DNA from: an uncultured Duganella sp.
GTDB lineage: Bacteria > Pseudomonadota > Gammaproteobacteria > Burkholderiales > Burkholderiaceae
Length of the DNA stretch: 30,349 bases
Reading direction: 5' to 3'
NCBI GenBank assembly: GCA_946482635.1
Contig: CAMLSG010000043.1
Location: 1-30,349, forward strand
The translations under genes and the position numbers were made by a program. A model generated the notes under the pieces. The model worked only from the letters and a program-made list of their open reading frames with translations, searched no databases and was not told the origin of the DNA. Positions 1 to 7,262 of the stretch are shown piece after piece. Within the stretch, counting starts at the first letter, position 1. Every line of letters begins with the position of its first letter.

Positions 1-912
1 CAGCACGCGGGTCCATGGGCCGGCGCTCATGCCGACCACCAGCACGCGCCGCGGCTGCGGTTGCAGCGCGGCCAGCATGTAGACGCGGGAGATCCAGTTT
101 GTGTCGCGCATGAAGTCGATGTTGATACGGCCATCATAGGCATTGCCGCCAAAAACGTAATCGCCGCCGCCATCTGTCGCCGCCAGCAAATGAATGATGC
201 CGTAGCGGTTTTCCACGGCCGATTTGAACGCGCCTTCGCGATTGCCGGTATTGTCGATCAGGCGGCCCAGCATCACGCCTGGCACCAGCAGCACCAGCAG
301 CGCACCAGCAAGCACGCCGCTGCCCATGAGCGTCAGGCCCAGCCGGCTGCCGGCCAGGTAGCGGCAATAGCCCGCGGTGACCAGGGTCACGCCGGCCAGC
401 AGCGCAAAACTCTGCTGCAGGGTCAGGTATTGCAGCATCAGGAAGCCCGTTACCAGCGGTCCCAGCGTCGACCCGGCAATGTTCGCGAAATAGACTTTGG
501 AGACGGAGGAACCCACCTTGCCCGCGCTGGAAGAGGACCCGAGATGGTGGGCGATCGGAAAGATCATGCTCTTCAATAGCGCGGTGGCGAACACGCAGCC
601 GGCCAGGATCACTGTGCCCAGCGCCCGTCCGAACGCAAAGCCTTCCGACGCCATCCACGGGAACAGGAAATCCGTTGCCGCAGCGAGCAGCAGGATCGTG
701 CTGGCGGTCTGGAACAGATTGGCCGGCCGTTCGCAATAGCGTTTGCCCAGGCCGGCGCCGACGGCAATCCCCAGCAAATACAGGCCAAGGATCACGCCAA
801 AGGCTTGCGGCGCTCCACGGTAAATGAAACTGGCCATGCGTACCCACAGGATTTCCTGGCTCAGGCTCAGGAAGCCCATCAGGAACGACAGGTTGCGTGC
901 GTCCCAGATCAT
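1..912 (-). CDS. Spermidine-synthase-like membrane protein, C-terminal part (runs off the window)
   Basis: This frame stays open for 304 codons from the ATG at 912 to the window edge. The product begins MIWDARNLSFLMGF and has several hydrophobic segments up to about residue 200. A soluble stretch follows, ending in VLVVGMSAGPW, which matches the glycine-rich SAM-binding start of a spermidine/polyamine-synthase-like fold. This is the usual layout of fused MFS/spermidine-synthase-like proteins: an N-terminal transporter-like membrane region and a C-terminal aminopropyltransferase-like domain. Here the membrane region is divided between this gene and the one upstream. The start codon overlaps the upstream stop as ATGA (909-912), so the two are probably translationally coupled and may form one complex. 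The substrate is unknown, and whether the catalytic domain is complete cannot be seen. Confidence 0.75.
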   Translation of the reverse strand, partial: MIWDARNLSFLMGFLSLSQEILWVRMASFIYRGAPQAFGVILGLYLLGIAVGAGLGKRYCERPANLFQTASTILLLAAATDFLFPWMASEGFAFGRALGTVILAGCVFATALLKSMIFPIAHHLGSSSSAGKVGSSVSKVYFANIAGSTLGPLVTGFLMLQYLTLQQSFALLAGVTLVTAGYCRYLAGSRLGLTLMGSGVLAGALLVLLVPGVMLGRLIDNTGNREGAFKSAVENRYGIIHLLAATDGGGDYVFGGNAYDGRINIDFMRDTNWISRVYMLAALQPQPRRVLVVGMSAGPWTRVL

Positions 913-1520
913 GCCGTTCTCCTGTTCATGTAATTCAGGTAGACCAGGCTGGCGACCATGAAATTACCGGCCGCGGCCAGGTAAATGGCTTGGTCCAGCG
1001 TCAGGAATATGAACAGCAGCACGCCGGTACTGATGGCGCCGAGTGCGGCGCCCATGGTGTTTGACAGGTACAGGCTGCCGATCGACACGCCCACATTGGC
1101 ATTGCCCTGGAACAGGTGGGCAACCAGCATGGGCAGGGTGGCGCCCATGAAGCTGGCCGGCACCAGGATCAGCAGGAAATTGACGATGGCGATCACTGGC
1201 ATGCTGGATAGCAGGAAGCGTTCGCCAACCGCGGGAATCAGGGTCGGGCTGGCCAGGCCAAAAAGCCCGATGCATAACTCGCACAGCGCAAACAAGGGAA
1301 TCGTGTAGCGGCCCATGCGGTCGGATATCTGGCCGCCCGCCAGGGCGCCGCATCCGAGGCCAAGCATGAAGGTGGAGACGATGATCGTAATCGATTCGAT
1401 ATCCACACCGAAGGCGCCGAACAGCAGGCGCTGCCAGGCGACCTGGTAAATGAGGGCCGACACGCCCGACACAAAAAACACGCACAGCAACAGCGTTTCC
1501 GAATTCCTTTGCGATGCCAT
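909..1520 (-). CDS. Membrane protein, N-terminal half of a split spermidine-synthase-like transporter
   Basis: The product is 203 residues and starts MASQRNSETLLLC. I chose the ATG at 1520 because a strong Shine-Dalgarno GGAGG lies just upstream (minus strand). The longer possible start at 1628 adds an un-membrane-like, arginine-rich leader. The protein is almost wholly hydrophobic, with about five to six TM segments. Typical family stretches are visible: SGVSALIYQVAWQRLLFGAFG near the N-terminus, MLGLGCGALAGGQISDR, and SFMGATLPML. These are characteristic of the N-terminal membrane region of spermidine-synthase-like proteins. The stop overlaps the start of the downstream partner by four bases. 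In many relatives both parts are one polypeptide, so this may be a gene fission or an old frameshift that left both halves translatable. Confidence 0.75.
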   Translation of the reverse strand: MASQRNSETLLLCVFFVSGVSALIYQVAWQRLLFGAFGVDIESITIIVSTFMLGLGCGALAGGQISDRMGRYTIPLFALCELCIGLFGLASPTLIPAVGERFLLSSMPVIAIVNFLLILVPASFMGATLPMLVAHLFQGNANVGVSIGSLYLSNTMGAALGAISTGVLLFIFLTLDQAIYLAAAGNFMVASLVYLNYMNRRTA

Positions 1521-1718
1521 GCTCACCTCCCGGCTGACAGACCATGCAGAAATTACGACCGCCCATGTTGACCACAGCAGAATATCAGATAAATTGCGCG
1601 CTGGACTTTTGGTGACCGCGCCGCGCACGATTAAACGTCAAACCTCAATCGAAGCAACGATTGGCGCTACATTTGTGAACTCCAGCGCAATGCGCAGCTA
1701 TTTGCCAAGGAGCCTGTC

Positions 1719-2093
1719 ATGACGATCAAAGGACGTTGCCATTGTGGCGCCACCGAATTCGAAATCGATGGCGAGATCCCGCCCCAACTCACGCGCTGTA
1801 CCTGCTCGTTCTGCTCCAAGCGCGGTACCCTCCTGGCTTATTACAGCCCCCGTCAGTTCCGCCTGGCGTCGCCCCCCGCTGCCGAGAGCACCTACCACTG
1901 GAATACCCGGAAAGTTGCGCATCGCTTCTGCCCGATATGCGGCTGCGCTACCTATTCCGATTCGCCTGCCTACGAGATGGACGGAAGCTGGGATGGCCAT
2001 ACCCGCCGCATCGGCGTCAACGCGCGCCTGTTCGATGACTTCGATGCAGCGACGGCCGAAGTTACCGTGATCGACGGCAAGCACTTGTGGTAG
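1719..2093 (+). CDS. GFA/CENP-V family zinc-binding protein
   Basis: The product is 124 residues with the full cysteine pattern of the glutathione-dependent formaldehyde-activating enzyme (GFA) fold: C7-H-C9 in GRCHCG, C27-T-C29-S-F-C32, and C71-P-I-C74-G-C76. Family members bind one or two zinc ions; some (Gfa of Paracoccus) help S-hydroxymethylglutathione formation, but most are uncharacterised. The start is supported by AAGGAG at 1707-1712, six bases before the ATG. The gene is divergent from the spermidine-synthase-like pair, with about 200 bp between them, and appears monocistronic. Length is normal for the family. Glutathione or formaldehyde as the real substrate is not shown by the sequence. 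Confidence 0.85.
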   Translation: MTIKGRCHCGATEFEIDGEIPPQLTRCTCSFCSKRGTLLAYYSPRQFRLASPPAAESTYHWNTRKVAHRFCPICGCATYSDSPAYEMDGSWDGHTRRIGVNARLFDDFDAATAEVTVIDGKHLW

Positions 2094-2118
2094 TCCGGGT
2101 GCGGTAAGTTAAAGAAAT

Positions 2119-2148
2119 TTCATCGCGACAAGTTCCTGATTATATAAT
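2119..2148 (+). promoter_or_regulatory. Candidate sigma-70 promoter of the M16 protease gene
   Basis: The 90-bp gap before the protease gene is strikingly AT-rich. It contains a perfect TATAAT at 2143-2148 with a weak TTCATC (-35-like, 18-bp spacing) at 2119-2124. A GGAA at 2171 serves as Shine-Dalgarno before the GTG start. The -10 is good and the -35 poor, so confidence is low. Confidence 0.35.
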
Positions 2149-2183
2149 TTATAACCTTTATTTTTATATAGGAACTACCCAGA

Positions 2184-5003
2184 GTGAAGCTACTTACCGC
2201 CATCATGCTCAGCGCAGGGATCCTGTCGCCCGCGTTCGCTGCCGCTCCAGCCGTTCCTGCCAAGGCCGCCGTTGCCAAAGCCGCTGCCGTCAAAGTCACC
2301 TCGGTCGAAGGAATCACCGAATACCGCCTGGCCAACGGCCTGCGCGTGCTGCTGTTCCCGGATGCGAGCAAGCCGACGCTGACCACCAACATCGTCTACA
2401 TGGTGGGTTCGCGCCACGAGAATTATGGCGAGACCGGCATGGCGCACTTGCTGGAACACCTGCTGTTCAAGCCGACCGCCAACTTCGGCATCAAGAAGGG
2501 CACCAAGACGCCGGTGGAAGTGCTGAACCAGACCGGCGGCCGCTTCAACGGTACCACCTGGTATGACCGTACCAACTACTTCTCGACCTTCCCGGCCAAC
2601 GACGACAACCTGAAGCTGATGCTGGAGCTGGAAGCGGACCGCATGGTCAACTCGCCGATCAGCCAGGACGACCTGTGGAACAACAAGACCCAGAAAGGGG
2701 AAATGACGGTCGTGCGCAACGAGTTCGAACGGGGCGAGAGCGATCCGTTCCGCGTCACGCTTGAGCGCACCATGTCGGTTGCCTTTGACTGGCACAACTA
2801 CGGCAAGTCGACCATCGGCGCCCGCTCCGACATCGAAGGCGTGAGCATCGAGCGCCTGCGCGCGTTCTACCAGCGCTACTACCAGCCGGACAATGCGATC
2901 CTGATGGTTGCAGGCCGCTTCGACGAGGCCAAGGTACTGGCCCAGATCAACGAGCTGTTCGGCAAGATTCCGAAGCCGACCCGCGTGCTGGCGCCGACCT
3001 ACACCGCAGAACCGACCCAGGATGGCGAGCGTTCGGTCACTATCCGCCGCGCCGGCGGCACCCAGATCGTGGCCACCGGCTACCACGTCGCCCCGGCCAG
3101 CCATGCCGATGCGGCAGCGCTGCAAGTGCTGGGCAAGATCCTGGCCGATGCGCCAAGCGGCCGCCTGCACAAAGCCCTGGTGGATACCAAGCTGGCGTCG
3201 TCCGTGATGGACCTCGATTTCAACCAGATGGAGCCAGGCTACCGCCTGTTTGCCGCCGTGGTGCCGAAAGACGGCCAGACTGCAGCGGTGGAAGAGGCGA
3301 TGCTGAAGGCACTGGAAGATATCAAATCCAATCCAGTCACGGAAGCTGAAGTCGAGCGCGCCAAAGCCACCATCGCCAAAGACGTCGACCAGACCGTCAA
3401 CGATACCGCACGCTTCACCATCGCCCTGACTTCGGCGCAAGCCGCCGGCGACTGGCGCCTGTTCCACCAGCGCCGCGACCAGGTTGAAAAAGTCGACGTG
3501 GCAGCGGTGCAGGCCGTGGCACTGAAATACCTGAAGCCGGCGAACCGTACCCTGGCCCGCTTCATCCCGACGGATGCCGCTGACCGTACCGAAGTGCCGA
3601 AAACCCCGGACGTGGCAGCGCTGGTCAAGGACTACAAGGGCCGCGCAGCCATCGCGCAAGGCGAAGTGTTCGACCCGAGCCCGGACAATATCGAAAAACG
3701 CACCCAGCGTTCGGTACTGGCCAATGGCATGAAGCTGGCGCTGCTGCCCAAGAGCACCAAGGGCAATACCGTCAGCGCATCGATTCAACTGCGCATGGGC
3801 ACTGCCGAGAACCTGGCGGGCAAGGCCACCGTCGGCAGTTTGACCGCGTCGTTGCTGTTGAGCGGCACGGAGAGCCTGTCGCGCCAGGAAGTCAAGGACG
3901 CCCTGGATAAGCTGAAAGCTAACGTGAACGTCCACGGCGGCGCCGAAGGCGTGACGGTGAACGTGACGACCACGCGCGACAACCTGGCAGCAGTACTGGA
4001 CTTGCTGGGCGAATCGCTGATGAAGCCTGCGTTTACCGCGAAAGACTTCTCCGAGCAGCAGCGCGAAATGATCTCCGGCACCGAGCAGCAGATGACCGAG
4101 CCGCAGCCCCTGGCCAGCAACGCAATGCAGCGCCTGACCAATACTTTCCCTGCGGGCCATGTGCGTTACACCATGACTTTGCCGGAGCAACTGGCGGAAG
4201 AAAAAGCTGCGACGCTGGAGCAGGTGAAAGCCTTCCACAAAGCCTACTATGGCGCCGGCAACGCGACCCTGGCCGTGGTGGGCGACTTCGATGCCGCTGC
4301 CGTGCAGGCACAAGCGGCCAAGCTGTTCGGCAACTGGAAGGCGGAGCAGCCATACGTTCGCATCGTCAGCGCACTGAAGCCGGTAGCCGGCCAGAACGTA
4401 TCGCTGGAGACCCCGGACAAGGCCAACTCGGTCCTGTTCGCGATCCAGCCGGTGCCGATGAAGGACGACGCGGCGGTCTATCCTGCGCTGTTGATGGGTA
4501 ACTACATGCTCGGCGGCGGTGCATTGCGCAGCCGGCTGGCCGATCGCATCCGCCAGAAGGAAGGCTTGTCGTACGGCGTAGGTTCGCAACTGTCCGTGCC
4601 ATCGCGCGATCCGGCCGGCATGTGGCTGGCCTTTGCGATCAGCGCGCCGCAAAACACCGCCAAAGTGGAAGCGGCGCTGCGCGAAGAACTGGGCAAGGCG
4701 CTGAAGGATGGCTTCACCGACGCCGAACTGGCCGATGCCAAGAAGGCCTGGCTGCAATCGCAGCAAGTGGGCCGTACCGGCGATGCCGGCCTGGCTGGCC
4801 GCCTGGCGGGCTACCTGAGCTTCGACCGTACCATGGCCTTCGACAAGGACCTGGAAGCCAAAGTCAGCGCGCTGACCGTGGCGCAGGTCAACGAAGCGCT
4901 GCGTGCCAACCTGAAGCCGGAAGCCGTATCGGTGATCAAGGCCGGCGACTTTGCCAAGGCTGCTGCCGGCGCCGCCGGCGCAGCGCCTGCCTCCAAGCCA
5001 TAA
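2184..5003 (+). CDS. Secreted M16-family zinc metalloprotease, two tandem M16 units
   Basis: The product is 939 residues. The GTG start at 2184 is preferred over the ATG at 2205 because it supplies the lysine and complete hydrophobic core of a signal peptide (KLLTAIMLSAGILSPAFA, cleavage near residue 20). The first peptidase unit carries the inverted zinc motif H88-L-L-E91-H92; a downstream glutamate in VVRNEFE (about E180) is the likely third ligand. The family stretches WYDRTNYFSTFP and YYQPDNAILMVAGRFD are also present. The second unit (about 500-930) repeats the fold (NGMKLALLPK, YYGAGNATLAVVGDFD) but lacks HxxEH, as usual for the inactive half of such proteins. It probably works in the periplasm on peptides or partially unfolded proteins. 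It stands alone, convergent with the SRPBCC gene. Confidence 0.9.
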   Translation: MKLLTAIMLSAGILSPAFAAAPAVPAKAAVAKAAAVKVTSVEGITEYRLANGLRVLLFPDASKPTLTTNIVYMVGSRHENYGETGMAHLLEHLLFKPTANFGIKKGTKTPVEVLNQTGGRFNGTTWYDRTNYFSTFPANDDNLKLMLELEADRMVNSPISQDDLWNNKTQKGEMTVVRNEFERGESDPFRVTLERTMSVAFDWHNYGKSTIGARSDIEGVSIERLRAFYQRYYQPDNAILMVAGRFDEAKVLAQINELFGKIPKPTRVLAPTYTAEPTQDGERSVTIRRAGGTQIVATGYHVAPASHADAAALQVLGKILADAPSGRLHKALVDTKLASSVMDLDFNQMEPGYRLFAAVVPKDGQTAAVEEAMLKALEDIKSNPVTEAEVERAKATIAKDVDQTVNDTARFTIALTSAQAAGDWRLFHQRRDQVEKVDVAAVQAVALKYLKPANRTLARFIPTDAADRTEVPKTPDVAALVKDYKGRAAIAQGEVFDPSPDNIEKRTQRSVLANGMKLALLPKSTKGNTVSASIQLRMGTAENLAGKATVGSLTASLLLSGTESLSRQEVKDALDKLKANVNVHGGAEGVTVNVTTTRDNLAAVLDLLGESLMKPAFTAKDFSEQQREMISGTEQQMTEPQPLASNAMQRLTNTFPAGHVRYTMTLPEQLAEEKAATLEQVKAFHKAYYGAGNATLAVVGDFDAAAVQAQAAKLFGNWKAEQPYVRIVSALKPVAGQNVSLETPDKANSVLFAIQPVPMKDDAAVYPALLMGNYMLGGGALRSRLADRIRQKEGLSYGVGSQLSVPSRDPAGMWLAFAISAPQNTAKVEAALREELGKALKDGFTDAELADAKKAWLQSQQVGRTGDAGLAGRLAGYLSFDRTMAFDKDLEAKVSALTVAQVNEALRANLKPEAVSVIKAGDFAKAAAGAAGAAPASKP

Positions 5004-5014
5004 GTGATGAAGCA

Positions 5015-5038
5015 TGCTGGGTGCTCAGGCGCCCAGCA
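5015..5038. terminator. Hairpin between convergent genes
   Basis: TGCTGGGTGC (5015-5024), loop TCAG, GCGCCCAGCA (5029-5038) form a 10-bp stem with one G-T pair. It lies just after the protease stop and overlaps the last codons of the convergent SRPBCC gene. There is no clear T-run on either side, so it may be a weak or Rho-assisted shared terminator. Confidence 0.35.
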
Positions 5039-5972
5039 CCGCCTCCAGCTTGTCAAACGATCCGCTCCAGCCCTGCGTCATGCTGGCGCGGTGTTCAAGG
5101 AAGGCAGCCAGTTCTGCTGCGGTCGCCTTGCCTTCCACTTCCCACGTCACCGTGACCCGCGTACGGTCTGGCGCTTCCGCCGTGAACTGCACGGTGGTGC
5201 GCATGGTTTCCGGCCATACCGGCGCCATCGGATGGCGCGCGACGTTCTCGTTCTCGTCGCAGAATTGCTGCGTGTAGACCAGCAGGTCTGGGCGGCGGAT
5301 TTCTTCGTAATGGGCCCGCCCGTACATGGTGATCGCGGCATTGCTCATGCAGTACAACGACTCGCCGCCGGTGCGGATGTCGGCGCGCAGGAAGCGCATG
5401 TCCATGCCGGTTGGCGGCAGCCAGCGGACCAGGTGCTCCGGCCTGGTCCACATGTCGAATACGACTTCCAGCGGCGCCTCGAAGCTGCGGTTGATAACGA
5501 ACTTGTCCTGGTCCGCCAGGCGCTTGCCCAGGTACTCGGCCAGGCGGTCCCAGGTCGAATCGCCGTTGGCGTGGCGGATGAACTGGCGGGTCTGGGCCGC
5601 TGCTTCCGCATTTTCCAGGGCCATGGTCATGTCCATGCGGGTCTTGCCATCCACTTCTTCAAACAGCACCGTGACGCGGAACAGCGGCGGCGTGTCGTCG
5701 GTGGCGCCGTGGTCGTAGACCAGCTTTTGCAGCGGCTCCACCACGTGATAAGTGGTCTTGTTCGGCCAGTCGGTGCCGTCCGGGCCATGCATGGTGTAGC
5801 GCCAGGTGCCACCGACGCGCAAGTCCTTGCTGTGCGTGGCCAGCGTGAAGCCGCGCGGGCCCCACCATTGCGCGACCTGGGCCGGATCGGTCCAGGCATC
5901 CCAGACCGCCTGCACGGGCGCGTCATAGGTACGGATAATGCGAATCTCATTCGGGGCGCTGAATTCAGGCAT
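5025..5972 (-). CDS. Double SRPBCC (AHSA1-like) domain protein
   Basis: The product is 315 residues from the ATG at 5972. An in-frame ATG at 5978 exists, but AAGGAG abuts it directly and sits six bases from the 5972 ATG, which favours the latter. Two AHSA1/START-like repeats are visible. Repeat 1 (about 8-155) has RTYDAPVQAVWDAWTDPAQVAQWWGP and GGTWRYTMHGPDG. Repeat 2 (about 165-313) has RSFEAPLEVVFDMWTRPEHLVRWLPP and GGESLYCM. Such domains form hydrophobic ligand cavities; single-domain versions are very commonly paired with ArsR regulators, as here. The start lies inside the end of the ArsR gene (8-base overlap), showing translational coupling. The ligand and any Hsp90-related role are unknown. 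The two-domain fusion is less common than one domain per gene. Confidence 0.85.
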   Translation of the reverse strand: MPEFSAPNEIRIIRTYDAPVQAVWDAWTDPAQVAQWWGPRGFTLATHSKDLRVGGTWRYTMHGPDGTDWPNKTTYHVVEPLQKLVYDHGATDDTPPLFRVTVLFEEVDGKTRMDMTMALENAEAAAQTRQFIRHANGDSTWDRLAEYLGKRLADQDKFVINRSFEAPLEVVFDMWTRPEHLVRWLPPTGMDMRFLRADIRTGGESLYCMSNAAITMYGRAHYEEIRRPDLLVYTQQFCDENENVARHPMAPVWPETMRTTVQFTAEAPDRTRVTVTWEVEGKATAAELAAFLEHRASMTQGWSGSFDKLEAVLGA

Positions 5973-6321
5973 TTTCATCTCCTTCAGGTGGGGTCTTTGC
6001 GGTGACGGTTTTCAGATAGGCATCGAGGCGGTCGAAGCTCTCTTCCCAGAACACGCGGTATTGCTCCATCCAGTCGGCGGCGTCTTTCAGTCCATCGCCA
6101 TTGATCTTGCAGGAGCGCCACTGCGCCTTGCGCGTCTTGGTGATCAGGCCGGCTTTTTCGAGCACCTGCAGGTGTTTGGTAATGGCGGGCAAGCTCATCT
6201 CGCCAAGGAAGGGCGCTGCCAGGTCGGAAACGTTGGCCTCTCCCTGCGACAGGCGCGCCAGCATGGCACGCCGTGTCGGGTCTGCCAGGGCGGAAAAAGT
6301 TTGGCTGAGCGGGTCATGCAT
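5965..6321 (-). CDS. ArsR-family transcriptional regulator
   Basis: The product is 118 residues starting MHDPLSQTFSALADPTRRAML, the standard opening of the ArsR/SmtB winged-helix family. The recognition region is about 31-63 (VSDLAAPF to LEKAGLI, including ITKHLQVLEKAGLI). It has no metal-binding cysteine cluster such as ELCVCDL; only Cys71 is present. It therefore belongs to the non-metal group found beside SRPBCC/AHSA1 proteins. A GGTG about seven bases before the ATG is the probable ribosome site. It likely represses its own operon through the palindrome at 6343-6359. The downstream SRPBCC gene overlaps its 3' end. Confidence 0.9.
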   Translation of the reverse strand: MHDPLSQTFSALADPTRRAMLARLSQGEANVSDLAAPFLGEMSLPAITKHLQVLEKAGLITKTRKAQWRSCKINGDGLKDAADWMEQYRVFWEESFDRLDAYLKTVTAKTPPEGDENA

Positions 6322-6342
6322 TAAATTTCACCAATTGCTTAA

Positions 6343-6359
6343 TTAACCGATTGGTTTAA
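6343..6359. promoter_or_regulatory. Candidate ArsR operator
   Basis: TTAACC-GATT-GGTTTAA is a near-palindrome (AACC/GGTT arms with AT-rich flanks) about 22 bp before the ArsR start. A second CCAAT at 6331-6335 gives an outer inverted pair with ATTGG at 6350-6354. Position and symmetry fit an autoregulatory operator; binding is inferred. Confidence 0.4.
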
Positions 6360-6408
6360 TATAGGCCGGCAAGAGATGACCGTCAAGCGCGTTCTGCTCC
6401 TGGAAACA

Positions 6409-6437
6409 AAAACGCCGATCACAAGGATCGGCGTTTT
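6409..6437 (-). terminator. Strong intrinsic terminator after the PEP-CTERM gene
   Basis: A perfect 12-bp stem AAAACGCCGATC / GATCGGCGTTTT surrounds the loop ACAAG. A-rich and T-rich ends allow function on either strand. It begins 15 bp beyond the stop of the PEP-CTERM gene. A nearly identical hairpin ends the tRNA-Phe transcript at 19984-20012. Confidence 0.8.
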
Positions 6438-6452
6438 CGGCGTTTGTCCTGT

Positions 6453-7025
6453 TTAAGGCTTGCGTGGCGCGCGGCGTGTCGCAGCGATGCCGGCCAGGCC
6501 AAGGCCCAGCAGCAGCACGCTGGCTGGCTCCGGGATATCGTTCGGCGTAGTGGTATTGGTGAAGGAGAAGCTCAGGTCATTGAAATCAAAAGGACCGTTG
6601 TACAGGTCTTCGAAGCTCACCAATGTCGTGCCGGGAAGCCAGTTACCCTGGACGCGTGCGTGGACGGCGCCGTCCGGATTGCGGCCAGCCTGGCCAGTAA
6701 AGTAGTCGGTGTTGGTGTTGTTGACGTGCAGGCGGAACACAAGTTCACTGCCTATGGCAAAGCTGCCCAGGTCCAGGGTGGCTCCGACCAGGGAGCTATG
6801 GTTGTTAAACAGGAAGATGTCGTTCCCCGCAATGCCGTCATTGGTGACGAGATAAAGGTCGTTGCTGTAAGCCGCGGAAGTGCCTTCGTAGCGAGCGACG
6901 ATGTTGGCGGTGCTGCCGGCCAACACAGGATTGCCCTCGGTGCCGGCGACGGCGATCGGGAAGGCGAAGGCGGACAGTGGGGCGATCAGTGCAATGGCAG
7001 CCAGGAGCTGGCGAACAGGTTTCAT
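6453..7025 (-). CDS. PEP-CTERM sorting domain protein with DUF4114-like region
   Basis: The product is 190 residues. A signal peptide (about 1-21) is followed by a beta-rich body and a textbook PEP-CTERM tail: P165-E166-P167, a TM helix (about 169-182) and the basic end ATRRAPRKP. The stretch VSFEDLYNGPFDFNDLSFSF before the tail resembles the acidic motif of DUF4114-type domains. PEP-CTERM proteins are exported, processed by exosortase (EpsH/XrtA type) and often linked to exopolysaccharide and floc or biofilm formation. No exosortase gene is in the window. GGGA about eight bases before the ATG is the likely ribosome site. A sigma-54-type promoter and inverted repeats lie upstream, and the strong hairpin at 6409-6437 follows, so this is a single-gene unit. 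Confidence 0.9.
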   Translation of the reverse strand: MKPVRQLLAAIALIAPLSAFAFPIAVAGTEGNPVLAGSTANIVARYEGTSAAYSNDLYLVTNDGIAGNDIFLFNNHSSLVGATLDLGSFAIGSELVFRLHVNNTNTDYFTGQAGRNPDGAVHARVQGNWLPGTTLVSFEDLYNGPFDFNDLSFSFTNTTTPNDIPEPASVLLLGLGLAGIAATRRAPRKP

Positions 7026-7065
7026 ATTGAGTCCCAGGAGTTAAAAAAAAAGACTCAACAGTCCT

Positions 7066-7081
7066 AGCACATTTCATGCCA
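7066..7081 (-). promoter_or_regulatory. Sigma-54 (RpoN) -24/-12 promoter of the PEP-CTERM gene
   Basis: Read on the minus strand the site is TGGCATGAAATGTGCT. Aligned to TGGCACG-N4-TTGCW it keeps the -24 GG and -12 GC at exact spacing, with only two mismatches. Transcription would start near 7055, giving about 30 nt of leader before the ATG at 7025. PEP-CTERM genes in related bacteria are known to be RpoN/PrsK/PrsR-dependent, which supports the call. Confidence 0.65.
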
Positions 7082-7103
7082 TAACAACAATATTGCTGGT
7101 TTT

Positions 7104-7132
7104 ACTTGTAGTTACAAGTGGTCACGACTTGT
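7104..7132. repeat. Inverted ACTTGT/ACAAGT half-sites, candidate activator-binding site
   Basis: Three half-sites occur: ACTTGT (7104-7109), ACAAGT (7114-7119) and ACTTGT (7127-7132). The first two form the perfect 16-bp palindrome ACTTGTAGTTACAAGT. They lie about 50-75 bp upstream of the predicted sigma-54 start, the usual place for an enhancer-binding protein such as PrsR. They could equally serve the divergent methyltransferase gene. Confidence 0.4.
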
Positions 7133-7262
7133 TTTACTAGTGAAATTTGTTGATAAACTGTTAATGTGTAAAAATTCCCGACAAAATGGCTTGTTCTGGT
7201 GCTTTGTTCCTTTGTCACCTAACGTGGTGGAGTTGGACCGATTCATTCATCAGGAGAACGCC

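Noticed and set aside
2190..5015. Antisense open frame of 941 codons covering the whole M16 gene
   Set aside because: Its translation is rich in Arg/His/Gln/Gly without any family motif, while the sense frame has a signal peptide, HxxEH and known M16 stretches. It is the usual GC-rich antisense shadow.
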